Position numbers and translations under genes: made by a program. Shown here one piece after another: positions 1-5,936 of a stretch of 9,973 bases of DNA. The DNA is from Porticoccaceae bacterium (lineage in GTDB: Bacteria; Pseudomonadota; Gammaproteobacteria; Pseudomonadales; Porticoccaceae). A model generated the notes under the pieces. The model had not been told where the DNA came from. It saw only the letters and a program-made list of their open reading frames with translations, and did not search any database. Numbering within the stretch: position 1 is the stretch's first letter; every line of letters begins with the position of its first letter. The stretch spans positions 1 to 9,973 of the forward strand of contig JALNZZ010000075.1 of NCBI GenBank assembly GCA_023229065.1. Reading direction: 5' to 3'.

Positions 1-398
1 GTGCCGGCCGCATTGGCATGCCGGAAGACGTCTCCAGAGCGATCAACGCCTGGCCCCTTGCCGTACCACATGCCGAATACGCCGTCATAGGTGGCGCCTT
101 CAAATATGTTGACCTGCTGGGTGCCCCAGATGGACGTGGCAGCCAGCTCTTCGTTAACGCCTGGCTGGAAATGGGTGTGGCTCGCTTTCAGGTATTCCCG
201 TGCGCGCCACAGATGCTGATCGAAACCGCCCAGAGGCGAGCCACGATAGCCGGATACAAAGCCCGCGGTATTCAGTCCCGCAGCCAGGTCCCGCTGGCGT
301 TGCATAAGCGGCAACCGGACCAGTGCCTGGACTCCGGTCATCAATTGGTAGCCGCTTATCTGCGTATACTTGTCGTCAAGCGAGAGGGACGTTCCCAT
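1..398 (-). CDS. Indolepyruvate ferredoxin oxidoreductase family protein (fused 2-oxoacid:acceptor oxidoreductase), N-terminal part
   Basis: The first 132 codons of a gene that runs off the left edge, read on the minus strand from an ATG at 398-396. An in-frame TGA lies only two codons upstream, so this is the first possible in-frame ATG. The protein starts MGTSLSLDDKYTQ and carries RLPLMQRQRDLAAGLNTAGF, then GYRGSPLGGFD at about residues 50-60 and PGVNEELAATSIWGTQQ at about 79-95. These match the N-terminal thiamine-diphosphate (pyrimidine-binding) domain of the long proteobacterial IorA/IorB fusion proteins, which oxidatively decarboxylate aryl or branched 2-oxoacids to acyl-CoA. The Glu of the NEE motif is probably the family Glu that contacts the thiamine ring (inference). 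The gene is divergent from the LysR gene, with about 130 bp between them. The real substrate is unknown. No strong ribosome binding site is visible; there is only a weak AGGT about ten bases upstream. Family assignment is confident, substrate is not. Confidence 0.88.
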   Translation of the reverse strand, partial: MGTSLSLDDKYTQISGYQLMTGVQALVRLPLMQRQRDLAAGLNTAGFVSGYRGSPLGGFDQHLWRAREYLKASHTHFQPGVNEELAATSIWGTQQVNIFEGATYDGVFGMWYGKGPGVDRSGDVFRHANAAG

Positions 399-431
399 GG
401 CTGATCATTACCTATCTTGTTCTGTTTATGG

Positions 432-450
432 CTACTGCAATGCACGGTAG
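432..450. promoter_or_regulatory. CTAC-N11-GTAG dyad in the divergent promoter region
   Basis: A 4-bp inverted repeat, CTAC at 432-435 and GTAG at 447-450, separated by 11 bases. It lies between the divergent oxidoreductase gene (start 398) and LysR gene (start 529). LysR-type regulators often bind interrupted dyads of this size (T-N11-A type) upstream of a divergent target, so this is a candidate operator. The core here is C-N11-G rather than a strict T-N11-A, and a dyad this short can arise by chance. A TTGACT at 457-462 and a TAAAAT at 490-495 resemble sigma-70 elements for the regulator, but their 27-base spacing does not make one promoter. Confidence 0.25.
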
Positions 451-528
451 TGCGGATTGACTGGAGTATATGAAGATCGTCTGGTATCGTAAAATCATAA
501 AAACGAGATGTAGGTATTGGAAAAACAG

Positions 529-1437
529 ATGTTGAAAAATGATGTTTCGATGCGCCAGTTGCGATACTTCGTTGCGGCGGCGAAGACCGGCCAATTCTCC
601 CAAGCGGCTAGCAAGGTGCATGTGTCGCAGTCTGCGATCACTGCCGCGGTCATGCAGTTGGAAGAGCGCCTGGGCGTGAAGCTGTTCGAACGGATGCCCT
701 ACGGCGTTAGCCTCACGGCGGAGGGCAACAAGTTTTTGCAGCATGCAAGTCATATTCTTGATACGTTGCAGGATGCTCTTAGCGAGCCGTTCTTTCTCAG
801 TCATGCAACCAGCGGGGTGGTGAGGGTAGGGGCCTCTTACACTGTGTTGGGTTACTTCCTGCCGAACCTGCTGGCGCGGTTCAAGCGTAATTATCCGGAT
901 GTCGAGATTGATCTGATCGATATGGAGCGGAGTAGCATCGAGGCCGCCGTCACTTCGGGTAAGCTGGACATGGGGCTGACGGTAATATCCAACGCCAGCG
1001 ATCTCAGCGGCCTGGAGCACAGCGTGCTGATCAGATCGCGTCGGCAATTGTGGTTGGCTTCCACCCATCCGTTGATGCAATCGAACTCCATCACTTTGAA
1101 AGATGTCGCTGAGCACGCCTATATCATGCCCACGGTCGATGAAGGCGAAATATCGGCTCTGCGCTATTGGCATAGCCAGAACCTGAAGCCGCAAGTGGCC
1201 TTTCGCACCTCTTCCATGGAGTCGCTCCGTGGGCTGGTGGCCCACGGTTTTGGGGTTACGATTCTATCGGACATGCTTTATCGTGCCTGGTCATTGGAGG
1301 GCAAGAAGATTGAAATCCGCCCGCTTACCGACGCCGTGCCACCCATGGAGCTGGGCCTGCTGTGGCGTGAAGGCGCAAGCCTGAACGAAGCTGCCAGCGC
1401 CTTTCAGCAATTCCTCATTCATGCTTGCGGATCCTGA
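529..1437 (+). CDS. LysR-family transcriptional regulator
   Basis: A 302-residue protein of normal LysR length. An N-terminal winged helix-turn-helix spans about residues 8-66: LRYFVAAAKTGQFSQAA, then VSQSAITAAVMQLEERLGVK and the wing LFER...LTAEG. The periplasmic-binding-protein-like effector domain starts around VVRVGASYTVLGYFLP and includes the typical LDMGLTVI strand and a GFGVTILSDM segment near the C-terminus. It is expected to bind DNA as a tetramer and respond to a small-molecule inducer. The start was set at ATG 529, which has GGA at 519-521 seven bases upstream; a TTG at 517 and an ATG at 550 are alternatives, and the family often begins close to MRQL (residue 8). The gene is divergent from the oxidoreductase gene and convergent with the SDR, so likely targets are those two genes and perhaps the 2778 operon. 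The effector is unknown. Confidence 0.93.
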   Translation: MLKNDVSMRQLRYFVAAAKTGQFSQAASKVHVSQSAITAAVMQLEERLGVKLFERMPYGVSLTAEGNKFLQHASHILDTLQDALSEPFFLSHATSGVVRVGASYTVLGYFLPNLLARFKRNYPDVEIDLIDMERSSIEAAVTSGKLDMGLTVISNASDLSGLEHSVLIRSRRQLWLASTHPLMQSNSITLKDVAEHAYIMPTVDEGEISALRYWHSQNLKPQVAFRTSSMESLRGLVAHGFGVTILSDMLYRAWSLEGKKIEIRPLTDAVPPMELGLLWREGASLNEAASAFQQFLIHACGS

Positions 1438-1444
1438 GAAGGCA

Positions 1445-1462
1445 GTGTCCCGCCAGCGACAC
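1445..1462. terminator. Weak hairpin between convergent LysR and SDR genes
   Basis: GTGTC at 1445-1449 pairs with GACAC at 1458-1462 around an 8-base loop. It sits in the 42-bp gap between the two convergent stop codons, where a bidirectional terminator would be expected. The stem is short and neither side has a real T-run (CTTATT follows on the plus strand), so termination here is only a guess from position. Confidence 0.25.
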
Positions 1463-1479
1463 CTTATTCGATCAAGTGC

Positions 1480-2334
1480 TCACTCCGTTCGCGAGAAGTT
1501 TTCCCTTCGCTGCCGAATGGATTCGGCGAAATCGCGCTTTAATGTAGGGAAGTAGGCAATCTGCCCACCCATACCGCCGGCAATATCGATAGAGGCACCG
1601 CTGATAAAACTCGCGTAATCACTGGCGAGAAACAGCGCCATGCCGGCCACGTCTTCAGGTCGGCCGTAGCGCCCGAGCGGGACTACCTTCATGACCATCT
1701 CGTCGAATTCCTCTCGGGTTACCCCCGGCCCCATCTCCCTGAAGTGTCGATCCCACTGACCGGTATCAATCCAGCCCATATTCAACGAGTTGACCAGTAT
1801 GTTGTCTTTGGGCAGCGACATGCCGAGCGACTTTGACAGGGCTACACAGGAGGCTCGATTGATCACTGATGGAATGCCTTCTGGCGTGGGGATCACGCCC
1901 GCCAGCGCATTGATCTCGATGATCCTGCCCCAGCGCTGCTTGCGCATGAAGGGTACAACAGCCTGAACAAAACGAAAGTGACCCATCTGCAGTACGTTGG
2001 CATGCTCAAGAATGGCCTCGGCCGTCAGCGTGTCCAGGTTGCCACCCTTGCCCTGGCCAGCATTGTTGACCAATACATCTACCCCGCCCCAGGCTTCCGT
2101 GACCTCAGCAACGAAAGCGTTCACCGAAGTGGTATCTGTCACATCCACCGAGCGGGCAATGACGGCGCTCGCGCTAGCTTCCAGTTCCTGCCCTGTAGCA
2201 GTGACTGCCTGCAGATTTCTGGCGCAGATCGCGACGCGAGCACCCTCCGCTGCAAAGGCGGTGGCAATTGCCTTGCCGATCCCGCGCGATGCGCCAGTGA
2301 CAATCACGCGTTTGTCGCTAAGATCAATATTCAT
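1480..2334 (-). CDS. SDR-family oxidoreductase with altered catalytic residues
   Basis: A 284-residue classical-type short-chain dehydrogenase/reductase. The Rossmann cofactor motif TGASRGIG is at 13-20, the beta-2 end ICARN at 36-40, the adenine-contact DV at 64-65, NNAG at 90-93 and the tetrad Asn at 113. Arg17 and Arg39 suggest NADP(H) rather than NAD(H). At the catalytic positions the usual Ser is Ala143 (in EINALAG) and the usual Tyr-x3-Lys is Ser156-x3-Arg160 (SVINRAS). I recall other SDR lines with Ser-x3-Arg there, so this may be a divergent functional subgroup, but normal carbonyl/alcohol chemistry is doubtful. The C-terminal part (PLGRYGRPEDVAGMALFLAS, then ISGASIDIAGG) is normal. 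The start is ATG 2334, because AAGGAGA lies just upstream at the right spacing; the in-frame ATG at 2355 has no such site. The gene is divergent from the envelope operon and convergent with LysR. The substrate is unknown. Confidence 0.9.
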   Translation of the reverse strand: MNIDLSDKRVIVTGASRGIGKAIATAFAAEGARVAICARNLQAVTATGQELEASASAVIARSVDVTDTTSVNAFVAEVTEAWGGVDVLVNNAGQGKGGNLDTLTAEAILEHANVLQMGHFRFVQAVVPFMRKQRWGRIIEINALAGVIPTPEGIPSVINRASCVALSKSLGMSLPKDNILVNSLNMGWIDTGQWDRHFREMGPGVTREEFDEMVMKVVPLGRYGRPEDVAGMALFLASDYASFISGASIDIAGGMGGQIAYFPTLKRDFAESIRQRRENFSRTE

Positions 2335-2337
2335 ACA

Positions 2338-2345
2338 TTCTCCTT
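2338..2345 (-). promoter_or_regulatory. Ribosome binding site fixing the SDR start
   Basis: AAGGAGAA on the minus strand, with its AGGAG core five to six bases before the ATG at 2334. It overlaps the codons that would follow the longer start at 2355, which argues for the shorter protein beginning MNIDLSDKR. Confidence 0.75.
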
Positions 2346-2380
2346 GATGATGCATGTAAGCCGGAAATGGCAGCTGAATT

Positions 2381-2390
2381 GCTTATAAGC
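2381..2390. promoter_or_regulatory. Perfect 10-bp palindrome GCTTATAAGC
   Basis: A perfect palindrome about 47-56 bp upstream of the SDR start. It contains TATAAG on the minus strand, which could be a -10 element for the SDR, but no good -35 is seen 16-18 bp away. It may be a repressor half-site pair, a -10 element or chance. Confidence 0.25.
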
Positions 2391-2451
2391 CCCGCTTCTG
2401 AGGCTTCTATCGGCTGAGATGACTCTCGTTCGATTGTGATAAACCAAAAAA

Positions 2452-2490
2452 GTAAGACATAAATTGAACAAAACTCTATGTTATGTTTAC
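2452..2490. repeat. Interrupted inverted repeat GTAA(G)ACATAA / TTATGTTTAC
   Basis: GTAAGACATAA at 2452-2462 and TTATGTTTAC at 2481-2490. The reverse complement of the right arm is GTAAACATAA, identical to the left arm except for one extra G. The arms are separated by 18 bp and lie in the AT-rich core of the divergent intergenic region, over a candidate -10. The size and position fit a binding site for a dimeric or tetrameric regulator, possibly the LysR protein encoded nearby. A chance origin in AT-rich DNA cannot be excluded. Confidence 0.4.
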
Positions 2491-2656
2491 TTAAAGGCGG
2501 TTGGCAAACCAGCATCCGAGGTTTGTGCACCCGCTTGGAGTGATTCAGCGAGTAGGGGTGAGGTTCTTGAAGCAAAGAAACCGGTCACCTGTCAGTCTGT
2601 ATAGAGAATTGCAATCTTGATGTGGAATCATGGAGGTTCTTAGGTTAGGATAAAAA

Positions 2657-2672
2657 GCGCTGAACAGAGCGC
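2657..2672. repeat. GCGCT-N6-AGCGC dyad in the DUF1302 leader
   Basis: GCGCT at 2657-2661 and AGCGC at 2668-2672 with loop GAACAG. It would form a 5-bp GC-rich hairpin in the leader RNA about 105 bases before the DUF1302 start, or act as a DNA operator. No T-run follows, so it is not a terminator. Confidence 0.3.
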
Positions 2673-2685
2673 GACGGATCCAGCC

Positions 2686-2702
2686 GATGGATGCATGATG
2701 GA
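2686..2702 (+). repeat. Direct repeat GATGGA, 11-bp period
   Basis: GATGGA at 2686-2691 is repeated at 2697-2702, with TGCAT between. The 11-bp period is about one helical turn, the spacing expected for two protein subunits on one DNA face. It lies 76-92 bp upstream of the DUF1302 start. The units are short, so chance is a real possibility. Confidence 0.25.
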
Positions 2703-2777
2703 GAGATCGGGGCGCGGCGCTACAGCAAAACGCGGAAGGTTTCATAAGTCATTGAAAATAAAAACAAAGGAAGACCG

Positions 2778-4436
2778 ATGAACGTTAAAAACAAACTTGG
2801 GCGAAGCACCCTGGCTCGCAGCGCGCTGGCTCTTGCGGTCGTAGCAGCAACAGGCAATGTGTCTGCCATGCAGATAGATCTGGGTAATCCTGACATCCGT
2901 TTACGCTGGGATAACACCGTTCGTTACAACCTGGGCATCCGTGCGGAGAGCCAGGACAGCAGTATCATGAACAACCCGAATTTTGACGAATCCAACGGAA
3001 AATTTGACCGGGGCGACATAGTTACAAACCGTCTTGATGTGTTGACTGAAATCGATCTTGCTTATAAATGGCATTTTGGTGCGCGGGTCAGTGCTGCTGG
3101 CTGGTATGACGATGCATACAGTGATCGCTCGGTCGAAAGTAATGTTCCGGGCTATTCGACCAGCTATCGTAATGATCGCTACAGCTCCGAAGTCGAGCGC
3201 TACGTTTATGGTCCCTCCGGTGAAATTCTCGACGCTTTTGTATGGGCCAACTTCCACATCGGTAATGCGCCGGTCAACGTTAAGGCTGGTAAACACACAA
3301 ATTACTGGGGGGAGGGTCTGCTATTCGGTGCTCACGCCATCGCTTATTCGCAAGCCCCTACGGATGCAGTTAAAGCGGTAACCAGTCCGGGCATCGAGAC
3401 CAAGGAGGTCTTTCTGCCTATTGGCCAGGTTTCGGCCAAGGTGCAGGTGACCGATTCGCTGTCCATTTCCGGACAATACTTCTACGAGTGGGATTACACC
3501 CGCTTTCCGTTCGGCGGAACCTATTTCGGTGCGGCCGATCCCTTCTTCGAAGGGCCTGATCGTCTGCCTGCGGCACCCGGTTTCGATCTTGCCCGTGCTG
3601 ATTCCAAGTTTGGGCGAGATAGCGCGAACTGGGGCATCATGGGTCGTTACGACATCCAGAGTGCTGGCGTGACGCTCGGTGCCTACTATCGGGAGTTCGA
3701 TGATTATCAGGCCTGGTTGTCGCCGCAGATCGATATGGCCGCCTTGGAATATCGTTTGGTCTACCCGCGCAACGTCAAGCTATTTGGCTTGAGTTATGCG
3801 GGCAACATCAGCTCTGCTTCCATCGGCGCGGAAATTTCCTACCGGAAGGACGGCGCGCTGAACGCTACGGGCATCAGCGCGCTTGATAATGAAGGTCCAC
3901 GCGGTGACACCATTCACATGGTGTTGAATGCTGTTTATGGTGTGCCCCGTTACTGGCTGGCTGACAATTCCACGCTGGTAGCCGAATTGGCTTTCAGCCA
4001 TCTTGATAAAGTGACGCACAACGAGGAGTTATACAAAGGTAGAGGCTACGATGCCTGTACCGACTTGCGTACGCCGGGCGTTGCCGGTTCCGGGGGCAAG
4101 GAGGATGGTTGCTCAACCCGCAACTATGCTGCCATGGCAGTAAACTACACCCCGCAGTATCTGGCTGTTCTGCCTTCCTGGGATCTGGATCTTCCTGTTA
4201 CCTTGAACTATGGCCTTTATGGTAATGCTGCCACTGCCGGCGGCGGATCGGAAGGCGCGCTGTCGTGGTCGGTGGGTGCAAAAATGACCTACCAGCAACG
4301 TCATGAATTCACACTGCGTTATGCGGACACATCTGCAGATGAAAAACACACCCTGAATGCCAACGGCGATAGAATGACCAGCGCAGGGGGAACCGACCGG
4401 GGTTGGGTCTCTTTTACTTACCGAACCTCGTTTTAA
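2778..4436 (+). CDS. DUF1302 family outer-membrane protein
   Basis: A 552-residue exported protein. The signal peptide has basic residues at 4-14, a hydrophobic core LALAVVAATG and probable cleavage after VSA (residue 30). The mature part is rich in alternating aromatic/polar strands (for example VRYNLGI, FTYRTSF) and ends in a terminal Phe, as expected for an outer-membrane beta-barrel recognised by the BAM complex. Family marks include AGKHTNYWGEG (residues 170-180) and a TSPGIETKEVFLPIGQ segment from about 202. The only two cysteines, C427 and C445, flank a Gly/Lys-rich stretch that looks like a surface loop, so a disulfide is likely. The start has AAAGGAAG at good spacing. The gene ends in a double stop, TAATAA, and is followed 24 bases later by the DUF1329 gene. 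The molecular role of DUF1302 is not established; porin- or channel-like transport of a hydrophobic compound is an inference from its partners. Confidence 0.92.
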   Translation: MNVKNKLGRSTLARSALALAVVAATGNVSAMQIDLGNPDIRLRWDNTVRYNLGIRAESQDSSIMNNPNFDESNGKFDRGDIVTNRLDVLTEIDLAYKWHFGARVSAAGWYDDAYSDRSVESNVPGYSTSYRNDRYSSEVERYVYGPSGEILDAFVWANFHIGNAPVNVKAGKHTNYWGEGLLFGAHAIAYSQAPTDAVKAVTSPGIETKEVFLPIGQVSAKVQVTDSLSISGQYFYEWDYTRFPFGGTYFGAADPFFEGPDRLPAAPGFDLARADSKFGRDSANWGIMGRYDIQSAGVTLGAYYREFDDYQAWLSPQIDMAALEYRLVYPRNVKLFGLSYAGNISSASIGAEISYRKDGALNATGISALDNEGPRGDTIHMVLNAVYGVPRYWLADNSTLVAELAFSHLDKVTHNEELYKGRGYDACTDLRTPGVAGSGGKEDGCSTRNYAAMAVNYTPQYLAVLPSWDLDLPVTLNYGLYGNAATAGGGSEGALSWSVGAKMTYQQRHEFTLRYADTSADEKHTLNANGDRMTSAGGTDRGWVSFTYRTSF

Positions 4437-4460
4437 TAAGCATAAGAACGGAGAATGTCT

Positions 4461-5825
4461 ATGAAACTCCAACTCGCTTTAGGCATAGCCTTGAGTGGAA
4501 TTTCAGCCTGTGTGATGGCTATCGCAACACCCGAAGAAGTAGCTGAGCTCGGCAGGTCGCTTACCTTGACCGGTGCTGTTCAGGCCGGTAATGAGGAGGG
4601 GACTATTCCCGCATTTGAAGGAGGGTTGCGCGAGGCGCCTGCCGGCTTTGAGCCAGGCAGTGGTTATTGGGTGAACCCGTTCAAGGACGAGCAACCTCTT
4701 TTTCGCATTGATGCCAGCAATTATGTTGGATATGCGGACAAGCTGAGCGAGGGCCAGATTGAGCTGCTGAAAAGAAATCCTGAATATTATATGGATATCT
4801 TTCCGACACACCGCACCGCAGCTCTGCCGCAGGAAGTTCTAGACGCATCCGTTCGCAACGCAACCGAATGCTCTACCCTCAAGGACGGGCTCGCTCTTGA
4901 TCCCGCCTGCCGGGGTGGAGTCCCTTTCCCGATCCCGAAGACGGGGAATGAGGTGATGTGGAACCAGCAGGTGCGCTACAACGACGGAAAGTTTGGCACT
5001 ACCACCTCGTCGTCGAACAGCTGGATCGTCGCGTCAAATGGCTCGGTAACCAAGGCGTCGGAACAGGCAACCTTTGTCGAGCGGCCGTTCTACCAGATGG
5101 ATGTGCCCGGTCGTGACGAGCAGATGTACACGCGGGTGTACTCGGTCACCAAGGAACCGGCCCGTCGAGCTGGTGAAATGACCGGCTATACGGATTTTCT
5201 CGACCCTGCCAGTCGAGCACGACGCGCGTGGAGTTATACCCCAGGGCAGCGTCGCGTCAAACTTGCTCCAGAATTTGCCTATGACACACCGGTTGCCAGC
5301 ATGGGCGGGATCGAGTTGTTCGACGAGCTGTTCATGTTCTCGGGTATGCAGGATCGCTTCGACTTCAAATTGGTCGGCAAGAAAGAGATGTATATCCCGT
5401 ATAACAACTACGAGCTGTATTTTGACTGCAATGCCGATACTCAGCTGATGGCATCACATCTGAATCCAGAGTGTGAACGCTGGGAGCTGCACCGCGTCTG
5501 GGAAGTGGAAGCGACGCTGAAAGAAGGTCGTCGTCATGTCTACAGCAAACGAACCTACTACCTCGATGAAGACACCTATGGCGCCGGTCTGTATGACGCT
5601 TGGGATCAGAGTGGTCAGCTTTATCGATCCATGATGCTGGGTGGTGTTCAGTTCTATGATCACGATATTCCCTATATCGTCAAACATGTCATTTATGACT
5701 TCAATCGAGGCATGTATGGCTTGATCAATGATGCTCTGGCCGGTGGCTACAAAGTGCTCGAATCGCCTCGGTCCGAGCGTGAGCTGAATCCTGAAGCCAT
5801 CGTTTCTCGAGAAAGCGTGCGGTAA
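4461..5825 (+). CDS. DUF1329 family exported protein (LolA-like outer-membrane lipoprotein-sorting fold)
   Basis: A 454-residue protein of normal family length. It starts with a signal peptide, MKLQLALGIALSGISACVMA, followed by TPEEVAELGRSLTLTGAVQAGN and IPAFEGG, which match the conserved N-terminus of DUF1329. Other family-like stretches are RRAWSYTPGQRRVKLAPEFAYD and LDEDTYGAGLYDAWDQSGQLYR. Cleavage after VMA (residue 20) gives a soluble periplasmic protein; however ISAC at 14-17 also satisfies a lipobox, so lipidation at Cys17 is possible. Four mature cysteines occur as two close pairs, C137/C150 and C323/C338, suggesting two disulfides. The start at ATG 4461 is preferred because GGAG (4450-4453) is seven bases upstream, while the in-frame ATG at 4455 is only one base from it. 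The family fold suggests binding of a lipid or other hydrophobic ligand in the periplasm; the partner is probably the DUF1302 barrel encoded just before it. Confidence 0.92.
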   Translation: MKLQLALGIALSGISACVMAIATPEEVAELGRSLTLTGAVQAGNEEGTIPAFEGGLREAPAGFEPGSGYWVNPFKDEQPLFRIDASNYVGYADKLSEGQIELLKRNPEYYMDIFPTHRTAALPQEVLDASVRNATECSTLKDGLALDPACRGGVPFPIPKTGNEVMWNQQVRYNDGKFGTTTSSSNSWIVASNGSVTKASEQATFVERPFYQMDVPGRDEQMYTRVYSVTKEPARRAGEMTGYTDFLDPASRARRAWSYTPGQRRVKLAPEFAYDTPVASMGGIELFDELFMFSGMQDRFDFKLVGKKEMYIPYNNYELYFDCNADTQLMASHLNPECERWELHRVWEVEATLKEGRRHVYSKRTYYLDEDTYGAGLYDAWDQSGQLYRSMMLGGVQFYDHDIPYIVKHVIYDFNRGMYGLINDALAGGYKVLESPRSERELNPEAIVSRESVR

Positions 5826-5838
5826 CTCAAGCAGTTAT

Positions 5839-5898
5839 GGTGCGGTCCCCAGGGGGAGCGCTACCGGGAACAGCTGTCGCCATTTGGCGACGCTGTTC
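5839..5898 (+). other. Two tandem hairpins between DUF1329 and the BNR-repeat gene
   Basis: The second hairpin is strong. GAACAGC (5868-5874) pairs with GCTGTTC (5892-5898) and GTCGCC (5876-5881) with GGCGAC (5886-5891), with a single bulged T at 5875 and loop ATTT, giving 13 base pairs. The first (5839-5865) is weaker: GGT, GCG and TCCC pair with GGGA, CGC and ACC around loop CAGG, with one G-G mismatch and one bulged A. No T-run follows either, so a classical intrinsic terminator is unlikely. More plausible roles are an RNA processing or stabilising element that sets different levels of the upstream and downstream gene products, or a partial attenuator. Confidence 0.55.
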
Positions 5899-5936
5899 AA
5901 ACCCAAGACGCGTCTGGATTATTGAGGATAAGAATA

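Larger units (their letters stand above)
2335..2777. promoter_or_regulatory. 443-bp divergent intergenic region between SDR and DUF1302 operon
   Basis: No credible gene is seen on either strand; the short open frames here have no good start sites and no recognisable protein character. The left half is AT-rich (about 2430-2495), unlike the flanking genes. It holds a perfect palindrome at 2381-2390, an interrupted inverted repeat at 2452-2490, a dyad at 2657-2672 and a direct repeat at 2686-2702, listed separately. One possible plus-strand sigma-70 pair is TTGTGA (2434-2439) with CATAAA (2458-2463), each matching consensus at four of six bases, and it overlaps the inverted repeat. If that promoter is used, the DUF1302 mRNA would have a leader of about 300 bases. 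The ribosome binding site for DUF1302 is AAAGGAAG at 2766-2773. Both divergent units are probably controlled from here (inference). Confidence 0.5.

Noticed and set aside
18..404. Open frame of 128 codons on the plus strand at the left edge
   Set aside because: It is antisense to the ferredoxin oxidoreductase-type gene, whose minus-strand translation carries clear family motifs; the plus-strand protein has none.
412..1245. 277-codon open frame on the minus strand
   Set aside because: It lies opposite the LysR gene, which has an intact helix-turn-helix and normal length; the antisense translation shows no domain.
2335..2355. Seven-residue longer N-terminus for the SDR
   Set aside because: The AAGGAGA ribosome binding site sits inside this extension and is correctly spaced for the ATG at 2334; the family starts just before the first beta strand.
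2500..2516. TTGGCAAACCAGCA as a sigma-54 promoter
   Set aside because: The GG and GC dinucleotides are seven bases apart rather than the required ten.
2324..2917. Three overlapping small minus-strand open frames (83, 66 and 65 codons)
   Set aside because: They lack ribosome binding sites and coding character, and one overlaps the DUF1302 start; the region is better read as a regulatory gap.
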